Below are positions 1 to 5,249 of a stretch of DNA of 5,249 nt, piece by piece; position 1 is the stretch's first letter; each line of letters starts with the position of its first letter. The stretch lies in contig CAYMST010000319.1 in the NCBI GenBank assembly GCA_964393115.1, positions 1 to 5,249 on the forward strand, given 5' to 3'. The position numbers and the translations under genes were made by a program. Below the pieces are notes generated by a model. It made no database searches and was not told where the DNA came from. It saw nothing but the letters and a program-made list of their open reading frames with translations. This DNA is from CAYMST01 sp964393115. GTDB lineage: Bacteria > Bacteroidota > Bacteroidia > Cytophagales > Cyclobacteriaceae.

Positions 1-1
1 T

Positions 2-907
2 AATAAGGTTAATGCTTCGTTATTTATTGTTTTCTTAATCATAGGTTTGGTCTTGTTTTTTGGATATAGTACGAGTCAATTCGATGAGTATGTATTACCA
101 ATAGCTTCTGAACATGGTGAAGCAACAGATAGTCTATTCTGGTGGACGATGGCAATTACGACGTTTGTTTTTATTCTTACACACGTTCTGTTATTCGCTT
201 TTGCGTATAAATACCAGTTCAACAAGAAGAATACAGCTACTTTTTACGCGCACAACAACAAGTTAGAACTGCTGTGGACGGCCGTTCCAGCAGTTGTTTT
301 GGTATTTTTAATCGGAAAGGGGCTTTTAACGTGGTGGGCCATTTTTGACGAGGCTCCACAAGAGGCAGAAGTGGTTGAAGTTTTTGGATTTCAATTTGCA
401 TGGGCAAGTCGTTATCCGGGCGCAGACAATCAACTTGGAAAGTATGATTATCAGTTAATTGACGATGATAATAAGCTCGGTGTAGATTTTGTGAATGATC
501 CTAACTCAAGGGATGATTTTATGCCTAGAGAAATTCATATTCCAAAAGGTAAGCCGGTTTTATTTAAAATTAGAGCCAGAGATGTCATTCATAGTGTATA
601 CGTTCCACATTTTAGGCTGCAGATGAACGCGGTACCAGGACTCCCTACGCAGTTTTGGTTTGTGCCAACAAAGTCTACGGACGATATGAGGGTCGAGACA
701 GGAAATAATGAATTCAATTATGAATTAGTGTGTAATAAAATTTGTGGTAAAGGTCACTTTGCTATGAAACACATTATAGTAGTCGATGAACCAGAGGATT
801 TTGAAGAGTGGAAGAAGCAGCAAAAGCCTTGGCTGGAGAAAAATCCTGAATACCTAGCTAATATTTTAGGTGAGAATGATCTATTAGCTGTTAACAAATC
901 ACATTAA
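2..907 (+). CDS. coxB: Cytochrome c oxidase subunit II (5' partial)
   Basis: CoxB takes electrons from cytochrome c at its periplasmic dinuclear copper centre (CuA) and passes them to heme a in CoxA. The frame is open to the left edge, so the true start lies upstream; the TTG at 47 is an internal Leu, not a start. There are 301 visible codons. Numbering from the first visible codon, residues 5-23 are a hydrophobic segment, apparently the end of the additional N-terminal helix found in Bacteroidota CoxB. The two standard subunit II helices follow at about 46-71 and 90-115. The cupredoxin domain begins near 122 with the aromatic stretch FGFQFAW. CuA ligands visible are His197, Cys244, Cys248, His252 and Met255. 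The glutamate usual between the two cysteines is Lys246 (CNKICG). There is no C-terminal cytochrome c domain. The stop lies 30 nt before coxA. The family call is very secure. Confidence 0.97.
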   Translation, partial: NKVNASLFIVFLIIGLVLFFGYSTSQFDEYVLPIASEHGEATDSLFWWTMAITTFVFILTHVLLFAFAYKYQFNKKNTATFYAHNNKLELLWTAVPAVVLVFLIGKGLLTWWAIFDEAPQEAEVVEVFGFQFAWASRYPGADNQLGKYDYQLIDDDNKLGVDFVNDPNSRDDFMPREIHIPKGKPVLFKIRARDVIHSVYVPHFRLQMNAVPGLPTQFWFVPTKSTDDMRVETGNNEFNYELVCNKICGKGHFAMKHIIVVDEPEDFEEWKKQQKPWLEKNPEYLANILGENDLLAVNKSH

Positions 908-937
908 ACAAGTTGTTTCTTATTCAAAATTGATATT

Positions 938-2773
938 ATGTCTGTTTCAGAAGTAAGCGTATCAACTGTAGAAGAACATCACGAGGCTCATGACCATCAT
1001 GAGCCTTCTTTCATCTACAAATATATTTTCAGCACCGATCATAAAATGATCGCGAAGCAGTTCCTTATTACAGGTATCTTTTGGGCGATAATCGGAGGTG
1101 GTCTTTCCATACTTTTTAGGTTGCAATTGGGTTTCCCTGATATGGAATTGGAGTTCCTTAGACCTTTATTAGGCAAGTGGTTGACTGAGACTGGAAAACT
1201 AGATAGTGAGTTCTACCTGGCCTTGGTTACCATGCACGGAACAATCATGGTTTTCTTTGTATTAACTGCTGGTTTAAGTGGGACTTTCTCAAACTTTTTG
1301 ATTCCATTACAAATCGGAGCAAGAGATATGGCATCAGGTTTTATGAATATGTTGTCCTATTGGTTCTTCTTCTTATCTAGTGTTATTATGTTCATCTCAT
1401 TATTTGTGAGTACTGGTCCTGCTAGTGCTGGATGGACTGTTTATCCTCCTTTAAGTGCGCTGCCTCAAGCCGTATCTGGATCGGGTCTGGGTATGACCTT
1501 ATGGTTAGTGTCAATGGTATTTTTTATTGTTTCATCGTTGCTTGGAGGGGTTAACTACATCTCTACGGTAATCAACATGAGAACAGAGGGTATGACGTTA
1601 TCTAGAATGCCTTTGACCATTTGGGCTTTCTTTTTAACGGCTATCATTGGTGTACTCTCATTCCCTGTTTTGTTTGCAGCAGCACTATTGTTAGTTTTTG
1701 ATAGATCTTTTGGTACTTCCTTTTATTTATCTGACATCTATATAGGAGGTGAGGCTTTACCTAATCTTGGAGGATCACCAATATTATATCAACATTTATT
1801 TTGGTTCTTAGGCCATCCTGAAGTATACATCGTGTTATTGCCTGCATTAGGGTTGACGTCTGAGGTTATCTCTACTAATTCAAGGAAACCAATTTTTGGC
1901 TATCAAGCCATGATTCTATCTATGGTAGGTATTGGTATCTTATCATTTATTGTGTGGGCTCACCATATGTTCGTTACGGGTATGAATCCATTCTTGGGGA
2001 CCATATTCACAATTCTAACATTAATTATTGCCGTACCTTCTGCGGTAAAAGTGTTTAATTACATGACGACGCTATGGAAGGGAAATATCGTATTCACACC
2101 AGGAATGTTATTTGCAATAGGCCTTGTGTCTTTCTTTATTTCAGGAGGTTTGACGGGGATATTCCTTGGTAACTCAGCAGTAGATATCAATTTACACGAT
2201 ACCTATTTTGTTGTAGCACACTTTCACTTGGTTATGGGAAGTGCATCTTTCTTCGGACTTTTAGCTGGTGTATACCACTGGTTCCCTAAGATGTATGGTA
2301 GAATGATGAACCAAACCTTAGGTTATATTCACTTTTGGTTAACATTTGTGGGAGTCTATATGGTATTCTTCCCATTGCATTATATTGGTATAGCGGGATT
2401 CCCTAGACGATATTATTCATTTACAAATTTCGATACGTTTAGTTCTTTTGGTGACTTGAATAGTTTCGTGAGTGTGGCGGCGGTGATAACGTTTGGAGCA
2501 CAAGCGATATTTCTATATAATTTCTTTGTGAGCATCTTTAAGGGTAAGAAAGCCACGGAGAATCCATGGAAATCAAATACATTGGAGTGGACTACACCTA
2601 TCAATCCGGGTCATGGTAACTGGATAGGAGCGATTCCTAAAGTGTTTAGGTGGCCTTATGATTATAGTAAACCTGGTTCTAAAGAAGATTATATCCCGCA
2701 AACGGTACCATTTTCCGATACACCAGAGTCTAACTTTGCAGGTGAGCAAGAGGCTGCTAAAGAAGAGAAATAA
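938..2773 (+). CDS. coxA: Cytochrome c oxidase subunit I, A1-type heme-copper oxidase
   Basis: This is the catalytic membrane subunit. It reduces O2 to water at the heme a3-CuB site and pumps protons. At 611 aa with about 12 membrane helices it has normal length for a bacterial form with extended ends. Ligands seen: His100 and His430 (heme a), His428 (heme a3), and His293, His342 and His343 (CuB), with Tyr297 placed for the His-Tyr crosslink (GHPEVY, 292-297). D-channel residues Asn119, Asp130, Asn137 and Glu295 are present, and Glu295 marks the A1 type. The K-channel Lys371 is present. His420-Asp421 are the subunit I ligands of the Mg site, and Arg490-Arg491 the heme propionate pair. The cytoplasmic N-terminus is rich in His (residues 14-21). 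The ATG at 938 is the first start after coxB and puts about 25 residues before the conserved Tyr-Ile-Phe-Ser segment. No Shine-Dalgarno sequence precedes it. Nothing suggests loss of function. Confidence 0.99.
   Translation: MSVSEVSVSTVEEHHEAHDHHEPSFIYKYIFSTDHKMIAKQFLITGIFWAIIGGGLSILFRLQLGFPDMELEFLRPLLGKWLTETGKLDSEFYLALVTMHGTIMVFFVLTAGLSGTFSNFLIPLQIGARDMASGFMNMLSYWFFFLSSVIMFISLFVSTGPASAGWTVYPPLSALPQAVSGSGLGMTLWLVSMVFFIVSSLLGGVNYISTVINMRTEGMTLSRMPLTIWAFFLTAIIGVLSFPVLFAAALLLVFDRSFGTSFYLSDIYIGGEALPNLGGSPILYQHLFWFLGHPEVYIVLLPALGLTSEVISTNSRKPIFGYQAMILSMVGIGILSFIVWAHHMFVTGMNPFLGTIFTILTLIIAVPSAVKVFNYMTTLWKGNIVFTPGMLFAIGLVSFFISGGLTGIFLGNSAVDINLHDTYFVVAHFHLVMGSASFFGLLAGVYHWFPKMYGRMMNQTLGYIHFWLTFVGVYMVFFPLHYIGIAGFPRRYYSFTNFDTFSSFGDLNSFVSVAAVITFGAQAIFLYNFFVSIFKGKKATENPWKSNTLEWTTPINPGHGNWIGAIPKVFRWPYDYSKPGSKEDYIPQTVPFSDTPESNFAGEQEAAKEEK
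984..1006 (+). other. Perfect 10-bp inverted repeat (hairpin) in the start of coxA
   Basis: AGGCTCATGA (984-993) and its exact reverse complement TCATGAGCCT (997-1006) are separated by a 3-nt loop, CCA. In RNA the stem gains a further G-U pair between 983 and 1007. It covers codons 16-23 of coxA, inside the His-rich N-terminal stretch. The bases after it are T-rich (TTCTTTC) but not an uninterrupted T tract, so it is not a good intrinsic terminator. A role in mRNA stability or in pacing early translation is possible but unproven. Part of the symmetry may follow from the repeated His/Glu codons. Confidence 0.5.
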
Positions 2774-2790
2774 TATTACAAGGCATATTG
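2774..2790 (+). promoter_or_regulatory. Translation start region of ctaA with TTG start
   Basis: Only 14 nt separate the coxA stop from the TTG at 2788. A weak AAGG (2780-2783) sits 4 nt before the TTG, closer than an effective Shine-Dalgarno usually is. No ATG or GTG lies in this frame between the coxA stop and the TTG. The first in-frame ATG (Met35 of CtaA) falls after the first membrane helix and inside a conserved loop motif. The TTG is therefore the only start that gives a whole protein, and initiation is probably helped by ribosomes finishing coxA. Confidence 0.5.
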
Positions 2791-3819
2791 AAAGAGTACT
2801 TTCGATTTAGTCGGATTGTATGGATAACACTGCTTACCACGTATCTTTTGATAGCCGTAGGCGGTGTTGTCAGAAGTACTGGATCAGGAATGGGATGCCC
2901 GGATTGGCCTAAATGTTTCGGCAGTTATATTCCTCCGATTTCTGAAAATGATTTACCAGAGGGATATATAAAGATCTTTGCGGATAAGAGAATAAAAAAA
3001 ACTGAGCGCTTAGCTGCGACGCTAAAGAAACTAGGTTTTGTTGAACTGGCAACTGATATAACGAGTGAGAATACATATAAGTCTCATCGGTTTAATGCAT
3101 TCAATACTTGGGTTGAATATTTAAATAGATTGCTTGGTGCGGTTGTAGGATTGTTGGTTATGATATGCCTTATTAAAGCGATAAGGTCTAAAATTAGATA
3201 TAACATTATACTTTCCACTGGCATTGTGATTTTGACAGGAATTCAAGGATGGATAGGTTCAATAGTTGTCAGTACCAATTTATTGCCTGGTATGATTACC
3301 GTTCACATGATAATTGCCCTCGTAATAATTGGTATGATGATTACTTTGTATAGTCATAATATCGATAATAGTAGTGTGCTTATAAAAGGTAACGCCAAAA
3401 TTAAGTGGTTAGCCTTTGCTGGAGTCATCGCTTTTGGTCTTCAAATCATTCTTGGTACGCGAGTACGTGAAGGTGTAGACATGATGAAAGAAAACCTAGG
3501 TACAAATTGGAAACAAATAATCGAATTTAATTTAATCAACGGTTTTGTTTCGCATCGGTCGTTTTCATGGCTTTTGGTTTTTTTGGTAGTTATGTTAATA
3601 TGGTTATTACGAAAAGAGGTGTCAAGTTCTAAATTAAGACTGATAAGCGTATTGATAGCTGTTATGACGGCAATGGAGGTTGGTTTTGGTGCATCTATGG
3701 CTTACTTCCAAATACCGGCGTTTTTGCAACCTTTACATTTGTTATTTGCATCAGTGATTTTCGGGATGTTTTATTATTTAATGTTAAATACTAAGAGTAT
3801 TAAGAGCTATGGTTCCTAA
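2788..3819 (+). CDS. ctaA: Heme A synthase (COX15/CtaA family)
   Basis: CtaA oxidises the C8 methyl of heme O to a formyl group, giving the heme A used by CoxA; it is an integral membrane protein. The 343 aa contain about eight helices (roughly 8-28, 113-131, 138-160, 168-188, 204-224, 254-274, 284-304, 311-333). The first periplasmic loop opens with the family motif TGSGMGCPDWPKC (31-43), whose Cys37 and Cys43 could form the disulfide known from CtaA. Three of the four heme-ligand histidines of the family can be placed: His173 (TVHM), His256 (SHRSF) and His317 (PLHLL). The first, normally in EYxHR, is Asn113 (EYLNR, 110-114), while Glu110 and Arg114 are kept. The first loop is long, about 80 residues, and rich in Lys and Arg. 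The TTG start is chosen because the first Met codon would remove helix 1. Its end overlaps ctaB by 11 nt. Family assignment is secure; the first heme site needs checking. Confidence 0.95.
   Translation: MKEYFRFSRIVWITLLTTYLLIAVGGVVRSTGSGMGCPDWPKCFGSYIPPISENDLPEGYIKIFADKRIKKTERLAATLKKLGFVELATDITSENTYKSHRFNAFNTWVEYLNRLLGAVVGLLVMICLIKAIRSKIRYNIILSTGIVILTGIQGWIGSIVVSTNLLPGMITVHMIIALVIIGMMITLYSHNIDNSSVLIKGNAKIKWLAFAGVIAFGLQIILGTRVREGVDMMKENLGTNWKQIIEFNLINGFVSHRSFSWLLVFLVVMLIWLLRKEVSSSKLRLISVLIAVMTAMEVGFGASMAYFQIPAFLQPLHLLFASVIFGMFYYLMLNTKSIKSYGS
3809..3819 (+). other. ctaA-ctaB 11-nt coding overlap
   Basis: The last codons and TAA stop of ctaA (3817-3819) overlap the first codons of ctaB (ATG at 3809) in a different frame. 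If 3809 is the real start, ribosomes ending ctaA can re-initiate on ctaB, which would link the output of the two heme-modifying enzymes. The link disappears if ctaB starts at 3860. Confidence 0.6.
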
Positions 3820-4711
3820 TTCTTCTGCTGGTAGCATAGATAGTGCGTTTAGTTTTTCGATGAAGTTTAGGGCTTATTATGAGTTGTGTAAGCCAAGGCT
3901 ATCATTTTTAGTAGTTTTTTCGTCGGCAATAGGATACTTACTAGGATTTAGTGGTAGTCTTAGTTTGAACGATTTCATTCTATTTTGTGTAGGAGGTTTT
4001 TTATTTTCAGGTTGCTCAGTTATTGTAAATCAGATCTTAGAGGTACCTCAAGATACGGTAATGAATCGAACCGCTGGGAGGCCGCTTCCAAGTGGTAGAG
4101 TGACTAAAATCGAATCTGCCATTTTTGCAGTCGTACTTCTTATTCTAGGATCATTTATCATCTTATTTTCTACTAATATATTAACGGTTTGGGTCTCGTT
4201 AATATCTTCTTTATTGTATTGCTTTGCTTATACACCGATGAAACGTGTTGGGCCAATTGCTGTGCTCATAGGGGCCATTCCGGGTGCTCTACCCCCATTA
4301 ATAGGTTGGGTGGGTGCTACTGGAGCTATTGATCATCATGCGTTGGTACTCTTTGGTATTCAATTCATTTGGCAATTCCCTCATTTTTGGGCTATTGCTT
4401 GGGTTGCTGACGAGGATTACAAGAAGGCGGGCTTTAAACTTTTGCCATCAAATGGGGGAAAAGACTTAAAAACTGCTTTCAATATCATGATTTATACGCT
4501 GTTTTTAATACCATGTGGTTTGTTACCAACGTATTTTGGGTTGAGTGGTATTAACGCAGGCATTGTAGCGGTGGTTTGTGGTATTCTGTTTTTGGCACAA
4601 ACTTTTTCTCTTATGAAAGACGGTTCGAGGAAGTCGGCATTGAAAATAATGTTTGGCTCGTTTATTTATTTGCCAATAGTGCAAATAGCTTATTTACTAG
4701 ACAAAATTTAA
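3809..4711 (+). CDS. ctaB: Protoheme IX farnesyltransferase (heme O synthase)
   Basis: CtaB transfers a farnesyl group from farnesyl diphosphate to the vinyl group of heme b, making heme O, the substrate of CtaA encoded just before it. It is a membrane prenyltransferase of the UbiA family; 300 aa is normal length. The first acidic motif reads NQILEVPQD (Asn74, Glu78, Asp82) followed by NRTAGRPLPSG (86-96). Next come YTPMKR (141-146), the GAIPGALPPLIGW loop (155-167), PHFWAIAW (191-198) and the second acidic motif DEDYKKAGFKLLP (201-213). The residues between Glu78 and Asp82 (Val-Pro-Gln) differ from the usual Arg/Lys-Asp-Ile/Leu. The ATG at 3809 overlaps the end of ctaA by 11 nt, which suggests translational coupling. 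A second in-frame ATG at 3860 (Met18) lies close to the conserved AYYELCKPRLSF segment and would drop a Ser-rich leader, so the exact start is uncertain. Confidence 0.96.
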   Translation: MVPNSSAGSIDSAFSFSMKFRAYYELCKPRLSFLVVFSSAIGYLLGFSGSLSLNDFILFCVGGFLFSGCSVIVNQILEVPQDTVMNRTAGRPLPSGRVTKIESAIFAVVLLILGSFIILFSTNILTVWVSLISSLLYCFAYTPMKRVGPIAVLIGAIPGALPPLIGWVGATGAIDHHALVLFGIQFIWQFPHFWAIAWVADEDYKKAGFKLLPSNGGKDLKTAFNIMIYTLFLIPCGLLPTYFGLSGINAGIVAVVCGILFLAQTFSLMKDGSRKSALKIMFGSFIYLPIVQIAYLLDKI

Positions 4712-4712
4712 G

Positions 4713-5249
4713 ATGAGTACGATAGCTGTACAAAAAGATAGAAGGATGTCTGGCGTACATCCAAAAAAGTTCAATTTATGGCTTTTTATGGTCTCTATTT
4801 TGATGTTTTTCGCCGCATTTACAAGTGCGTATTTGGTGAAAAGGGCCGAAGGAGACTGGTTAATTGTAAATCTTCCAAGTTTATTCTTAACGAATACCAT
4901 TGTCGTAATCGTAAGTTCTTGTTTTGCACAATGGGCACTGTTTTCCGCAAGAAAGAATAATTTGTTAAATATAAAGGTTGGTTTAATCGCCTCTAGTTTT
5001 TTAGGAATTATATTCTTGGTAGGCCAGTGGATGGCATGGGGTGATTTAGTGGCGATGAATGTTACCTTTGTTGGAAATGTTGCGGGATCTTTCCTTTATG
5101 TAATCACCGGAGCACATGGTTTGCATATTATTAGTGGATTGATATTTTTGATGATCGTAATTGTCAAGACATTTAAATATCAGGTGCATTCTAAAAGTTT
5201 AACAACCATTGAGATGAGTGTTGCCTATTGGCATTTTCTCGGTGGACTT
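4713..5249 (+). CDS. coxC: Cytochrome c oxidase subunit III (3' partial)
   Basis: CoxC is a core membrane subunit without metal cofactors that stabilises CoxA and supports proton uptake. The frame is open from the ATG at 4713, one base after the ctaB stop, to the right edge: 179 codons with no stop. Visible helices lie at about 22-42, 56-79, 88-106 and 124-151. The recognisable family signature is TGAHGLHIISG (132-142), matching the TGFHGxHV motif of subunit III, and the last visible residues YWHFLGGL (172-179) match the final-helix signature Tyr-Trp-His-Phe. Starting at the matrix-side segment HPKKFNLWLF, this is the short five-helix bacterial form without the two extra N-terminal helices of the long form. 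Helix 1 reads Val-Ser-Ile-Leu where many homologues have Ser-Glu-Val, so the conserved glutamate is absent. Met12 (4746) is an alternative start, but 4713 fits the operon spacing better. Confidence 0.93.
   Translation, partial: MSTIAVQKDRRMSGVHPKKFNLWLFMVSILMFFAAFTSAYLVKRAEGDWLIVNLPSLFLTNTIVVIVSSCFAQWALFSARKNNLLNIKVGLIASSFLGIIFLVGQWMAWGDLVAMNVTFVGNVAGSFLYVITGAHGLHIISGLIFLMIVIVKTFKYQVHSKSLTTIEMSVAYWHFLGGL

Noticed and set aside
47..49. TTG at 47 as the start of coxB
   Set aside because: The frame is open upstream to base 2 and encodes a hydrophobic helix continuous with what follows; the gene starts outside the window.
906..918. Short palindrome AAACAA-G-TTGTTT in the coxB-coxA gap as an operator
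   Set aside because: Six-bp arms of low complexity are expected about once by chance in an AT-rich window this size, and no promoter is recognisable beside it.
908..937. Internal promoter for coxA
   Set aside because: The 30-nt gap shows no clear match to the Bacteroidota -7 (TAnnTTTG) and -33 (TTTG) elements at proper spacing.
984..1017. Intrinsic terminator after the coxA hairpin
   Set aside because: The stem is only half GC, the T stretch is interrupted by C, and it would stop transcription inside an essential gene.
2413..2604. Minus-strand open frame of 63 codons
   Set aside because: It lies wholly inside coxA, opposite its well-conserved C-terminal region, and the peptide shows no recognisable family.
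4697..4900. Minus-strand open frame of 67 codons
   Set aside because: It is antisense to the ctaB end and coxC start; the plus-strand frame has clear subunit III features.
4778..4960. Plus-strand open frame of 60 codons
   Set aside because: It is an out-of-frame reading of coxC; the true frame from 4713 runs through it without a stop.

Overview
The window holds a single plus-strand block of five tightly packed genes for an aa3-type cytochrome c oxidase and its heme A cofactor. In order these are subunit II (coxB, 5' end cut by the window edge), subunit I (coxA), heme A synthase (ctaA/COX15), heme O synthase (ctaB/cyoE) and subunit III (coxC, 3' end cut by the window edge). Almost every base is coding. 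The gaps are 30, 14, -11 (overlap) and 1 nt, with no internal terminator and no convincing internal promoter, so this reads as the middle of one operon.

The organism is most likely a member of the Bacteroidota, perhaps Cytophagales or a relative. The grounds are the AT-rich DNA with almost no Shine-Dalgarno sequences, the gene order, and protein details I recall as typical of that phylum. These include the CNKICG form of the CuA loop, an extra N-terminal membrane segment in subunit II, a long periplasmic loop in a COX15-type heme A synthase with EYLNR where others have EYxHR, and a subunit III whose first helix lacks the usual glutamate. This placement comes from memory of the families, not from a search.

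The genes form one functional unit. CtaB farnesylates heme b to heme O, and CtaA oxidises heme O to heme A. Heme A is inserted twice into CoxA (low-spin a and high-spin a3), CoxB carries the dinuclear CuA centre that accepts electrons from cytochrome c, and CoxC caps the membrane core. CoxA keeps all its metal ligands and both proton channels, so the product should be a proton-pumping A1-type oxidase.

I do not see a new biological system here; this is core respiratory metabolism. The points worth a second look are departures from textbook key residues in four of the five proteins, a perfect 10-bp hairpin inside the start of coxA, and the TTG start and overlap that set off the two heme enzymes. 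Some of the residue changes are probably lineage-wide rather than unique to this strain.
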